From JBDSGC01 sp046594105 (lineage in GTDB: Bacteria; Acidobacteriota; Thermoanaerobaculia; Gp7-AA8): 60,601 bases of DNA. Of this stretch, positions 8,749 through 16,069 are shown one piece after another. How positions within the stretch are numbered: position 1 is the stretch's first letter; the number at the start of each line of letters is the position of its first letter. A program made the position numbers and the translations under genes. The stretch is from assembly GCA_046594105.1 (NCBI GenBank), contig JBKJQB010000223.1, forward strand, positions 1-60,601, written 5' to 3'. Below the pieces are notes generated by a model. It saw only the letters and a program-made list of their open reading frames with translations. It had not been told where the DNA came from and made no database searches.

Positions 8749-9425
8749 CTGTCCGACGATCCCCTTCGACGATTCTTCCGCTACTCCTCCTCGTTTTCTG
8801 CTGTGGTCGCGCGGAACACTCTTCGCAGGACTCCAGGTCCACCCGTCCCGCTCCGCCAGCGTCCGGCGCTAAGGCCACACCCGCTACACCAGGGGCCTCC
8901 ATCGCCATCCAGTCGGCCGGCGGTGCACCGGCCTTCCAGATCACGCCGGGGAGCAGCGACATCAAGGTCTCCTTCGCGGCGGACGGCCAGTCGAGCAGCA
9001 TCGAAGGAAGCCGGCATTCCAGCGGGAAACGGAAGTACACCCAGAACGGCCGATTGATCGCCGAGGTCAAGCCGACCGACAGCGGATTCAAGGTCCGCTC
9101 TCCTGACGGCAAGCAGCTCTACTGGAAAATCAAGCGTGAGGCGGACAAGGTCAAGATCAGCGACAACGAACAGAACGACCATCCCTTTGTCCTGAAATCA
9201 AAAAGCGATCGCATCGAGGTTCTGGGCCCCGATGGAAAGACTGTCGGAGCGGTGAGGGTGGATTCGGCCGGGCATCGCACAGTGGCCGAGGATGCTTCAG
9301 GGCAGATTCAGTTCACTCTTGTTTCCGATCACTCCGATCGGTTCCTCGGCGTGGCCCTGATGAAAGAGATTCCGGTGGCCATGCGGGCCATCATCATGGC
9401 GGAGCTCTCCTCGCTCGATCGCTGA
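8745..9425 (+). CDS. Predicted lipoprotein in glycosyltransferase operon
   Basis: 226 aa, not recognised. The signal sequence ends in LLLLVFCC, a lipobox, followed by a Ser/Pro/Ala-rich tether (to about residue 65). The mature domain looks like all-beta repeats with a recurrent pattern: FKVRSPDGKQLYWKIK, FVLKSKSDRIEVLGPDGKTV, VRVDSAGHRTVAEDASG, each a short hairpin around DGK/DG turns. The start overlaps the previous stop by ATGA. Periplasmic or surface location suggests a role in handling or anchoring the product of the operon; that is inference. Confidence 0.75.
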   Translation: MTVRRSPSTILPLLLLVFCCGRAEHSSQDSRSTRPAPPASGAKATPATPGASIAIQSAGGAPAFQITPGSSDIKVSFAADGQSSSIEGSRHSSGKRKYTQNGRLIAEVKPTDSGFKVRSPDGKQLYWKIKREADKVKISDNEQNDHPFVLKSKSDRIEVLGPDGKTVGAVRVDSAGHRTVAEDASGQIQFTLVSDHSDRFLGVALMKEIPVAMRAIIMAELSSLDR

Positions 9426-9437
9426 GCGTCCGGGCCC

Positions 9438-10310
9438 ATGATTCTCTACTACGCAGTCGGCGGGGGGTTGGGGCATCTGACCCGGGCGCGCGCGTTTCTT
9501 CACGCGGCGGACGCCGAGGAGAACGCCGTGGTGCTGACGGCCTCACCGTTCGCCAGCGACGCGCGAGTGATGGGCAAGGTGACCACGCTGCTGGTTCCCC
9601 TCGAGCTCCGCGCAGACGGTGCCGGGTACCGCACATGGATCCGCGAACAGCTGGCGCGAATCGGACCCACGCGGATGGTCATGGACACCTTTCCCGCCGG
9701 CCTGTTCCACGAGCTCGACGGGTTCGTGCCCCGGTTTGCTGTCGAGTACATGGCGCGCTATCTCCGGTGGCCGCAATACCTGCAGGTTCGGAAGCCGATG
9801 CCTTTCTCGAGGAGCTGGGTTCTCGAACCGCTCCACGAGGAGCAGGAGCGCTTCGTCGTGAAGCAGTCGGCGATCGTTGATCGGCGGCCGCGCCTGCTCG
9901 ATCCACCCGGTGAGCACCCGCCCGCCGCGGCGGCCATCCCTTCGTCGTATTCGCTGGTGATCCACTCCGGTGCTGAAGAAGAAGTTGATGAGTTGATCCG
10001 GTACGCCGAGCAGCTCCGTGAGGCGTCGCAAGGAACGGAAGCGATCGTGGTGGCGGCGAGCGTCCCCTCAACGCGACCGGGAGTGCTCTCGGTCGATGCC
10101 TATCCGGCGCTCTCACTTGCGCGCAACGCGGTCCGCATCGTCACCGCCGCCGGCTTCAACGCCATGCGCCAATTCGGCGGCGATCCCCGCCATCACCCCC
10201 TCCCCTTCCCCCGCCGCTTCGACGATCAGTTCCTGCGCGCGTCGCGGTGGAGGGTTGGAACGCCGGCACCCCTGCCGGCCGGTCCGCCAGCTTCCAGCCG
10301 GCGATTTTGA
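9438..10310 (+). CDS. GT-B-like glycosyltransferase with repeat-derived C-terminus
   Basis: 290 aa. The opening MILYYAVGGGLGHLTRARAF is the glycine-rich acceptor-domain loop of MurG/GT28-like enzymes, and the C-domain ends with VTAAGFNAMRQ and HHPLPFPRRFDDQFLRA, a donor-site-like region. It is shorter than usual GT-B enzymes. The last ~18 codons (from 10256) run through a dispersed repeat of family C and read as low-complexity Pro/Ala/Ser/Arg, so the original stop was probably lost or displaced by repeat insertion. It starts 12 nt after the lipoprotein gene without a clear ribosome site. Last gene of the operon. Confidence 0.8.
   Translation: MILYYAVGGGLGHLTRARAFLHAADAEENAVVLTASPFASDARVMGKVTTLLVPLELRADGAGYRTWIREQLARIGPTRMVMDTFPAGLFHELDGFVPRFAVEYMARYLRWPQYLQVRKPMPFSRSWVLEPLHEEQERFVVKQSAIVDRRPRLLDPPGEHPPAAAAIPSSYSLVIHSGAEEEVDELIRYAEQLREASQGTEAIVVAASVPSTRPGVLSVDAYPALSLARNAVRIVTAAGFNAMRQFGGDPRHHPLPFPRRFDDQFLRASRWRVGTPAPLPAGPPASSRRF
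10256..10305 (+). repeat. Dispersed repeat family C fragment inside a gene end
   Basis: The sequence GGAACGCCGGCACCCCTGCC, then the reverse of the family's GCCGGCTGGAAGC motif, matches parts of the element at 27857-27965. It is read through by the glycosyltransferase gene and supplies its C-terminal codons. Confidence 0.65.
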
Positions 10311-10408
10311 CGCCGGGAGAGATTCGGTGCTACAGGCGGAAGAGTGAGTTCTTGGCTGGCGAAGATCGAAGGCCTGGCACCGAAGGGAACTCACGACATA
10401 ATCGCGTC

Positions 10409-10855
10409 GTGGGAAAACAGGTCGTACTCTACGGGCTCGTGGGCGGCCTGCTGATCGCCTTCCTGAAGTTCATCGAGTATCAGCATTTCGTTCACCAGTA
10501 CCCCTCCGAGCTGTACGGCGGTCTGGTGGCGCTGCTCTTCACCGGGATCGGGATTTACCTCGGCTTGAAATGGACGCGATCGAAAGAGACCGTGGTCGTG
10601 AAAGAGGTGCTGATTCATGCCGGTGGACCCTTCGTGCTGGACGCCGGGAAGCTGAAGGAACTGGGCATCACCCAGCGCGAACACGAGATTCTCGGATTGA
10701 TCGCCCAGGGTCTCAGCAACCGGGAGATCGGAGAGAAGCTCTACGTCTCCGAAAACACCGTCAAGACGCACTCGTCGCGCCTGTTCGAGAAGATGCAGGT
10801 CAATCGTCGGGTGCAGGTCGTTCAAAAAGCGAAAGATCTCGCGCTCATCCCGTGA
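10409..10855 (+). CDS. Membrane-anchored LuxR-type HTH regulator
   Basis: 148 aa. Two N-terminal membrane segments (VVLYGLVGGLLIAFLKFIEY and YGGLVALLFTGIGIYLGL) are followed by a LuxR/GerE DNA-binding domain: TQREHEILGLIAQGLSNREI, EKLYVSENTVKTH, then LFEKMQVNRR. There is no receiver domain, so the signal may be sensed in or near the membrane. The GTG at 10409 is chosen because CATAAT ends 6 nt before it, matching the leaderless pattern of this window. The neighbouring DUF4199 membrane protein and the operator-like site between them suggest the pair is self-regulated. Confidence 0.88.
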   Translation: MGKQVVLYGLVGGLLIAFLKFIEYQHFVHQYPSELYGGLVALLFTGIGIYLGLKWTRSKETVVVKEVLIHAGGPFVLDAGKLKELGITQREHEILGLIAQGLSNREIGEKLYVSENTVKTHSSRLFEKMQVNRRVQVVQKAKDLALIP

Positions 10856-10893
10856 AATCACCCTTTCGTTGACCCAAAATCACCCGAAGTGAT
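10855..10893 (+). promoter_or_regulatory. Operator-like repeats between LuxR-type gene and DUF4199 gene
   Basis: Two direct copies of AAATCACCC (10855-10863 and 10877-10885) are 22 bp apart, two helical turns. The second overlaps the inverted repeat ATCAC-CCGAA-GTGAT (10879-10893). TTGACC at 10869 could be a -35. Likely binding site for the adjacent LuxR-type regulator; inferred from position and symmetry. Confidence 0.45.
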
Positions 10894-10949
10894 GACGACC
10901 TCGCCGCCCCTCGAACGCTACCTTGGGCGCTGAAAAAGGAGAAAGAACC

Positions 10950-11495
10950 ATGAAACGAATCGTATGGATCTTCGGCCTGATCTCGGGCGCGATCTCGTCG
11001 GCGATGATGTTCCTCACCCTTCCCCTCGCCCACAAGGGCTCGTTCAATCACAGCCTGGTGATCGGCTACACCTCGATCTTCCTCTCGTTCCTGCTGGTCT
11101 TCTTCGGAGTCCGCTCGTACCGGGAGAATATCGGCCGAGGCTCGATCACCTTCGGCCGAGGGGTCGCCGTCGGGATTCTCATCACTCTGATCTCGTGTGT
11201 TTTCTATGTCGTGTCGTGGGAAATCATCTACTTCCACTTCATGCCCGACTTCGCGGAAAAGTACGCGGCGTGGACGATCGCGGAGAAGAAGGAAAAGGGT
11301 GCGAGCGCCACCGAGATCGCGGAGACCCATAAGAAGATGGTGGCCATGAAGGCGATGCTCGACAACCCCGCGATGAACGCCGCGCTAACCTTCATCGAGC
11401 CGTTCCCGGTCGGACTGGTCATGACGCTGGTGTCCGCGGCCACTCTGCGCAAGCGGCAAAACGCCGCGCCGGTCGCTGCGGCCGCGGTGGCGTAA
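10950..11495 (+). CDS. DUF4199 family integral membrane protein
   Basis: 181 aa with four predicted membrane helices: IVWIFGLISGAISSAMMF, IGYTSIFLSFLLVFFGV, VAVGILITLISCVFYVVSW, and a C-terminal PFPVGLVMTLVSAA. The segment VRSYRENIGRGSITFGRG and the loop EKYAAWTIAEKKEKG fit the DUF4199 family, whose function is unknown. AAGGAG lies 8 nt before the chosen ATG. It follows the LuxR-type membrane regulator by 94 bp and ends at a hairpin shared with the convergent glutamine synthetase gene. Confidence 0.85.
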   Translation: MKRIVWIFGLISGAISSAMMFLTLPLAHKGSFNHSLVIGYTSIFLSFLLVFFGVRSYRENIGRGSITFGRGVAVGILITLISCVFYVVSWEIIYFHFMPDFAEKYAAWTIAEKKEKGASATEIAETHKKMVAMKAMLDNPAMNAALTFIEPFPVGLVMTLVSAATLRKRQNAAPVAAAAVA

Positions 11496-11518
11496 AAATT
11501 CGTAGCAGGCTTCCATGA

Positions 11519-11547
11519 ACAAAAAGGGCGGCCGAGGCCGCCCCTTT
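11519..11547. terminator. Bidirectional rho-independent terminator
   Basis: AAAAAGGGCGGCC-GA-GGCCGCCCCTTTT: an 8-bp GC stem with a 2-nt centre, an A tract on one side and a T tract on the other. It sits between the convergent DUF4199 and glutamine synthetase genes and can end both transcripts. Confidence 0.85.
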
Positions 11548-11567
11548 TGCAGATCATCAGTGGTTGC

Positions 11568-12578
11568 TCACTTGCCGCAGACCGTTTCCATGATCATGGC
11601 GGTCACCTCGTACGGATCGGCGTTCGCGGCGGGGCGGCGGTCTTCGAAGTAACCCTTCCCCGCGTTGACGGTGGCCATGGGGATGCGCACCGAGGCGCCG
11701 CGGTCGAACTGGCCGTAGCGGAACGCGGTGATCGGCGAGGTCTCGTGCAGGCCGGTCAGGCGCTCTTCGTTGTGCGCTCCGTAGACTTTGATGTGCTCGT
11801 TGTGGCGGCCTTCCAGTTTCTTCATGGCCGCCTCGATGACTTTGAGGCCGCCATCTTCGCGCATCGCTTTGGTGGAGAAGTTCGTATGCGCGCCTGCTCC
11901 GTTCCAGTCGCCTTTGACCGGCTTCGGATACAGCGTCGCGGCGACGCCGTAGTCCTCGCCGATGCGGTACAGGAGCCAGCGCGCCAGCCACAACTCGTCG
12001 GACACTTCCAGCGGCCCGATCGGTCCGATCTGGAACTCCCACTGTCCGGGCATGACCTCGGCGTTCGTTCCTTCGATGTGCAGCTCGGCGCGCATGCAGG
12101 CCTCGGTGTGCGCTTCCACGACTTCGCGGCCGAACACTTCGTCGCTGCCCACGCCGCAGTAGTAGCCGCCCTGCGGCGCCGGGAATCCGTTGTCCGGCCA
12201 GCCGAGGGGACGCGCTCCCTGGAAGAAGGTGTACTCCTGCTCGATGCCGAACCAGGCGTCCTGATCGGCGTATTTCTCGGCGATGCCTCGCAGGCGGCCA
12301 CGCTTGTTGCTTTCGTGCACCGTGCCGTCGGCATTGAGCACCTCGCACATCACCAGCAGGTCGCCGTCGCGATGGAGCGGATCGGGAACGAATCGCACCG
12401 GCTTCAACTGCAGATCGCTGAAATGGCCCGTGGCCTGCTGCGTGCTCGAGCCATCGAAACCCCAGTCCGGAAGATCTTTCAGGTGCTTGACCGAATTGAT
12501 GACCTTCGTTTTCGATCGAAGCTTCGCCGTCGGCTTCTGTCCGTCGATCCAGATGTATTCAGCTGTGATTTTTGCCAA
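11568..12578 (-). CDS. glnII: Glutamine synthetase, type II (GSII, eukaryote-like)
   Basis: 336-aa cytoplasmic enzyme making glutamine from glutamate, ammonia and ATP. Length and motifs are those of GSII, not the ~470-aa GSI: LPDWGFDGSSTQQA, WFGIEQEYT, MPGQWEFQIGP, the ATP-site GAGAHTNFST, and RIPMATVNAGKGYFEDRRP. The start codon is TTG (ATG is absent); GAGGAGG ends 7 nt before it, which fixes the start. A TGCTATCGT extended -10-like element lies about 25 nt farther upstream. No nitrogen regulator is adjacent. GSII is found in several bacterial phyla besides eukaryotes, so it is not by itself evidence of transfer. Confidence 0.95.
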   Translation of the reverse strand: MAKITAEYIWIDGQKPTAKLRSKTKVINSVKHLKDLPDWGFDGSSTQQATGHFSDLQLKPVRFVPDPLHRDGDLLVMCEVLNADGTVHESNKRGRLRGIAEKYADQDAWFGIEQEYTFFQGARPLGWPDNGFPAPQGGYYCGVGSDEVFGREVVEAHTEACMRAELHIEGTNAEVMPGQWEFQIGPIGPLEVSDELWLARWLLYRIGEDYGVAATLYPKPVKGDWNGAGAHTNFSTKAMREDGGLKVIEAAMKKLEGRHNEHIKVYGAHNEERLTGLHETSPITAFRYGQFDRGASVRIPMATVNAGKGYFEDRRPAANADPYEVTAMIMETVCGK

Positions 12579-12650
12579 TGCAGAACCTCCTCGTTCGGAA
12601 TGTGACGATAGCAGAATCGGGAGCGGCGCGAACCGTCCGAAAATGCCTCA

Positions 12651-12735
12651 GCCCGGCTGGGCCGGCACGGCCGGCGGCGCTGGTTGCCCAAGGCTCCGCC
12701 ATGATCACGCCCAAGACGTTCTGCCGCGCAGGCTC
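12651..12735 (+). repeat. Dispersed repeat family B, full copy
   Basis: Begins GGCCGGCACGGCCGGCGGCG and continues with TGGTTGCCCAAGGCTCCGCC, ending GCAGGCTCCTAG. It fills the gap between the GSII promoter region and the stop codon of the GGDEF gene; its distal end abuts that stop (CTA at 12736). Other copies: 29770, 52488, 57553, 59983. Confidence 0.8.
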
Positions 12736-13884
12736 CTAGCTCTCGAGGGGGCCGCGGTTAACCGGCCAGGCCTCTCCGGCCCGGCTGACCACCACCTGAT
12801 TCTTGCCCAGCGACTTGGCGCGATACATCGCCGCATCGGCCCGCCGCAGCAGGTCGCTCTTCTCCTGCTCGATGGAGAGGACGTCGTTGCGATCGGGAAT
12901 GTGCTGGGCCACGCCGATGGAGGCAGAGAGAACTCCTTCCAGCCGGAGCGGAGGCATGCTGAAACCCCACTCGCGATCCAGAAAAACGGTGTCGGCGACC
13001 GCCGCGCGGATCTCTTCGCAAAGCTCCAAAACCTCCTCCAGCGGCCGATTGGGAAGGATGATCACGAACTCGTCGCCGCCGTAACGGGCCACGGTGGCGT
13101 CCGCGTGGTGGATGATCCGCTTCAGCAGAAATCCCACCTCGCGCAGGACCTGGCTTCCGGCGAGATGCCCGTGGCAGTCGTTCACCACCTTGAACCGATC
13201 GAGGTCCATGAAGATGAGCACACCCTCGGCTCCCGTCTGCCGCGCCTGGGCCAGGCTCTCCGTCAGACGCACGTTGAACCAGCGATCGTTGAACAGGCCG
13301 GTGAGGTCGTCTTTCTTGGCCAGTTCGTGCGCGCGCTTGGCGTCGAGCGCGTTCTGCAGCGTGAACGAGGTGTAGCCGGCGAAGATCTCCAGCAGCGCCT
13401 TGTCGCGCTCCGCGAACGCCTTCCCTTCCAGCCGGTTGATCAGCTCGAGGACGCCGCAGACGTGCTTGCCGATGTAGATGGGAACGCAAACCACCGAGTG
13501 AGTCTTATGCCCCAGGCTCTGATCGATCGCTTTATGAAAAAATTTGTCCGCGTCGACGTCGGTGGAAAGGTAGGGCGATCCCGTCTGATAAACCTGACCG
13601 ACGATTCCGAACTGGGCCGAAAGGCGATGGCCGATGAGATCGCCCCCCGACTGGCCAAAGGTGGCGATGAAGACCAGCTCGTTTTCCTTGCGCGAAGCCA
13701 CCTTGTGGAAGGGATCGTCCAGGAGAATGGACCCCGACTCGGAGGGGACGAACTCGTTTGCTTTCTGCAGGATCTGGCGGAGCACCAGATCGAGGTCGAT
13801 GTCCCGGCTGAGCGACAATCCCGATTTCTGGCGCTCCAGAAAGCGCTCCAGCTGCGGGATTTCCAGTGAGTGGAACTCGATCAT
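12736..13884 (-). CDS. GAF-GGDEF diguanylate cyclase
   Basis: 382 aa, predicted to make cyclic di-GMP from GTP. Residues ~30-190 form a GAF domain (DIDLDLVLRQIL, FGIVGQVYQTG, VCVPIYIGKHVCGVLELINR); residues ~205-370 a GGDEF domain with DDLTGLFNDRWF, MDLDRFKVVND and the signature YGGDEF. The product-inhibition motif RxxD is absent: the position reads HHAD, so feedback inhibition at that site is unlikely. I prefer the ATG at 13884 because TATAAT (13906-13911) lies 21 nt upstream; longer frames would overlap that promoter. It ends directly at a family B repeat. Confidence 0.9.
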   Translation of the reverse strand: MIEFHSLEIPQLERFLERQKSGLSLSRDIDLDLVLRQILQKANEFVPSESGSILLDDPFHKVASRKENELVFIATFGQSGGDLIGHRLSAQFGIVGQVYQTGSPYLSTDVDADKFFHKAIDQSLGHKTHSVVCVPIYIGKHVCGVLELINRLEGKAFAERDKALLEIFAGYTSFTLQNALDAKRAHELAKKDDLTGLFNDRWFNVRLTESLAQARQTGAEGVLIFMDLDRFKVVNDCHGHLAGSQVLREVGFLLKRIIHHADATVARYGGDEFVIILPNRPLEEVLELCEEIRAAVADTVFLDREWGFSMPPLRLEGVLSASIGVAQHIPDRNDVLSIEQEKSDLLRRADAAMYRAKSLGKNQVVVSRAGEAWPVNRGPLES

Positions 13885-13905
13885 GGTCGTAAGGGGATCC
13901 GGCGC

Positions 13906-13911
13906 ATTATA
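13906..13911 (-). promoter_or_regulatory. TATAAT -10 box of the GGDEF gene
   Basis: Perfect -10 hexamer on the minus strand, overlapping the end of the upstream metalloprotease gene, with TTCACA about 19 bp before it as a possible -35. It supports a start at 13884. Confidence 0.6.
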
Positions 13912-14257
13912 CGGACTCATCGCGCTCCGCTGTGAACGCATCGCGCTCGAAGGAGATCGCGCGGTATGCCTGGTCCCGCGACAGTCCCCTTCTCCGATAC
14001 CGCAGGTACTCGCTGCCGTAACGCCAGAGAAACGGGATCACCCCAAGCTCGGCGACCTGGCGGACGTGAGCCAACTCGTGCCGGACCATCCTCTCGAGCT
14101 GGTCCTCCCCGATCCCCGCGGCGAGATAAATGCGACGCCCCAGGGTGATTCCAGCCACATCGCGGAACAGCCAGGGCCGGAGCCACCAGGGATAGCCGAT
14201 GCGGACCACCGCCCGGGCGTCGGCAAGAGCCTCCTCGATCTCCTCAGTCCACCTCAT
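13907..14257 (-). CDS. Small putative zinc metalloprotease (HELAH motif)
   Basis: 116-aa protein with a single zincin-type motif, MVRHELAHVRQ, preceded by RIYLAAGIGEDQLER, the usual layout of DUF4157-like mini-metalloproteases, and followed by RYGSEYLRYRRRG. A third zinc ligand is not obvious, so catalysis is uncertain. No signal peptide. The ATG at 14257 is 13 bp from the divergent MBL hydrolase start, so their promoters must overlap. It ends just before the GGDEF gene and contains that gene's -10 box. Confidence 0.78.
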   Translation of the reverse strand: MRWTEEIEEALADARAVVRIGYPWWLRPWLFRDVAGITLGRRIYLAAGIGEDQLERMVRHELAHVRQVAELGVIPFLWRYGSEYLRYRRRGLSRDQAYRAISFERDAFTAERDESV

Positions 14258-14258
14258 C

Positions 14259-14264
14259 TATGAT
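14259..14264 (+). promoter_or_regulatory. TATGAT -10 box, leaderless MBL gene
   Basis: TATGAT ends 6 nt before the ATG at 14271, so transcription would start at or next to the A of the start codon. There is no Shine-Dalgarno sequence in the 13-bp divergent gap. Confidence 0.6.
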
Positions 14265-14270
14265 CCCGCC

Positions 14271-15158
14271 ATGCGAAAGACGATCCTCCTCGGCATCTTC
14301 TCCCTCCTCCTCACCCTGAACCTCGCCGCCCAGCAGGACTTCAGCAAAGTTGAGATGAAAGTCATCAAGGTCGCCGGCTCGGTGTACATGCTCCAGGGTG
14401 CCGGCGGCAACATCGGCGTCTCGGTCTTCGACGACGGCTTCGTGGTGGTCGACGATCAGTACGCCCCCCTCGTTCCGAAGATCAAGGAAGCCTTGAAGGG
14501 AATCACCACCAAGCCGATGAAATTCATCATCAACACCCACTATCACGGCGATCACACCGGCGGGAACGCCATCCTGGGGCAGGATGCTCCGATCATCGCG
14601 CACGACAACGTGCGCAAGCGCCTGCAGAGCGGAGCGACGCTCTTCGGCCAGACCACTCCTCCCGCCGCTCCCGCCGCACTTCCGGTCATCACCTTCAACG
14701 ACCACGCGACCCTCCACGAAAACGGCGAGGAGATCCACCTTACCCACGTGCCACCCGGACACACCGATGGTGACACCGTCGTCGACTTCAAGACTTCACG
14801 CGTGGTGCACATGGGCGACGACTTTTTCAACGGCATGTTCCCCTTCGTCGACCTGGGCAACGGCGGCAGCGTCCGCGGCATGCTGGCCACCGTCGACGCC
14901 ACAGTGGCCCGGATCGGCGATGACACCAAGGTCATCCCCGGACATGGAGAGCTCTCGGACAAAGCGGGCCTCCGCGCCTTTGGCGACATGCTCCGCGGAA
15001 CCCTGGGAGCCGTACAGACTGCGATGAAGGCCGGCAAGAACGTCGAGCAGATGAAGAAGGAAAACATCCTCGTCCGCTGGGCCTCCTGGGGCAAGGGTTT
15101 CATCAACACCGACCATTGGATCGAGACGCTGGCCGAAGAGCTGAAGAAGAAAAAGTAG
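14271..15158 (+). CDS. Exported metallo-beta-lactamase-fold hydrolase
   Basis: 295 aa with a signal peptide (MRKTILLGIFSLLLTLNLAA), so periplasmic. MBL metal motif NTHYHGDHTGG, then HVPPGHTDGD, VHMGDDFF and VIPGHGE supply the remaining ligands of a binuclear zinc site. The pattern VAGSVYMLQGAGGNIGVSV near the N-terminus is typical of the SoxH/quinoprotein-relay-like MBL group rather than of antibiotic-hydrolysing enzymes. The substrate is unknown. The start at 14271 follows a -10-like TATGAT by 6 nt. Confidence 0.9.
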   Translation: MRKTILLGIFSLLLTLNLAAQQDFSKVEMKVIKVAGSVYMLQGAGGNIGVSVFDDGFVVVDDQYAPLVPKIKEALKGITTKPMKFIINTHYHGDHTGGNAILGQDAPIIAHDNVRKRLQSGATLFGQTTPPAAPAALPVITFNDHATLHENGEEIHLTHVPPGHTDGDTVVDFKTSRVVHMGDDFFNGMFPFVDLGNGGSVRGMLATVDATVARIGDDTKVIPGHGELSDKAGLRAFGDMLRGTLGAVQTAMKAGKNVEQMKKENILVRWASWGKGFINTDHWIETLAEELKKKK

Positions 15159-15239
15159 GGAACAGGTCGCTCGCTCCCAACCGTCCGTGTTGAGAGGGAG
15201 CGCTTACGTACCTCCCGCCATCCTCGCCGTTCTCTTCCA

Positions 15240-15370
15240 TCGAGAGTCCTTCTCCCGGCACACGGGGAGAAGGTGCCGAAGGCAGATGAGGGGCGCTCAC
15301 ACGTGACGAAGAGTAGGACCCCTCATCCCCGCTTCGCGGACCTTCTCCCCGTGCGCGGGGAGAAGGACAC
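15240..15370. repeat. Inverted pair of family E repeats (GGGGAGAAGG type)
   Basis: Two facing copies: 15249-15296 reads CGGGGAGAAGGTGCCGAAGG towards GATGAGGGG, and 15317-15366 carries the reverse (CCCCTCATCC to GGGGAGAAGG). A third copy is inside the LigD coding region at 19325. Part of a 434-bp gene-free stretch (15159-15592) that otherwise holds only the family C repeat at 15473. Confidence 0.8.
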
Positions 15371-15472
15371 TCGACGGGGAGGCTCCCGTTTCTCACCATC
15401 AATCGCTGCGCCTCGCGACATGCCATCGCTTCTAATGAACTTGTCGCCATGCTGGGGAAATGGCTGCCTTTC

Positions 15473-15586
15473 GTAGCGCCGGCATCCCTGCCGGCCGTGA
15501 CGCGGGCATCCTGCCCGCGGGAGCTCGCCCAGTCGCGCCGGCTGGAAGCCGACGCCACGGCCGGCAAGGATGCCGGCGCTACAGCA
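15473..15586. repeat. Dispersed repeat family C, full copy with terminal inverted repeats
   Basis: Bounded by GTAGCGCCGGCATCC and GGATGCCGGCGCTAC, perfect 15-bp inverted ends. The interior holds a second hairpin (GCGGGCATCCTGCCCGC) and GCGCCGGCTGGAAGCCG. It lies just past the stop of the DUF4442 gene (15593). MITE- or REP-like; no coding capacity. Confidence 0.85.
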
Positions 15587-15592
15587 AGCAAG

Positions 15593-16069
15593 CTACGCGG
15601 GTCGCTTTTTGACCGACAGCGTCATGGCGAAACGCGCCACCGGCTCGTCGCCGCTGATCGAGGGCACCCGCGCGATGACGGCCACGGAGGCCTCTTCACG
15701 CACCCCGCTGGCGTCCGCTCGCGAGACCAGTTGCTGGATGGCTTCTCCATCTTCGCAGGTGAACTGAACGGGCCCTTCGGCGCGCTTCAGAAACTCGGCG
15801 CGTACGTCCTTGAAGACGAACGACAGACGGATCTTTCGCGTCTGCATGAGGTGGAACGCGATCAACCCGCCCGCCACGTCGGCTCCGATGCAGAGGACGC
15901 CGAAATACATCGAGCGAAGATGGTTGCGGGTGCGCCAGGTCAGGGGGATCACGATCTCGCAGCGCGTCTCGTTCAACTCGATGATGGACGGCTGCACGAA
16001 CGAGATGAGAAAGACATTCCGGAAGGCCCACCAGCGCACGCCGAGGGTGGCCTTGATGTTGCGCTTCAT
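15593..16069 (-). CDS. DUF4442 hotdog-fold protein (thioesterase-like)
   Basis: 158 aa. Starts MKRNIKATLGVRWWAFRNVF, then the hotdog core TWRTRNHLRSMYFGVLCIGADVAG and a C-terminal strand-rich half, as in DUF4442 / YiiD C-terminal-like proteins related to acyl-CoA thioesterases. No catalytic claim can be made beyond the fold. The ATG overlaps the stop of the SDR gene (ATGA), so the two are translationally coupled and may act on the same acyl or alcohol intermediate. Confidence 0.8.
   Translation of the reverse strand: MKRNIKATLGVRWWAFRNVFLISFVQPSIIELNETRCEIVIPLTWRTRNHLRSMYFGVLCIGADVAGGLIAFHLMQTRKIRLSFVFKDVRAEFLKRAEGPVQFTCEDGEAIQQLVSRADASGVREEASVAVIARVPSISGDEPVARFAMTLSVKKRPA

Noticed and set aside
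10247..10855. Longer 202-residue start for the LuxR-type membrane regulator
   Set aside because: The extra N-terminal part is translated from a family C repeat; the GTG at 10409 directly follows a -10 box and starts at the first membrane helix.
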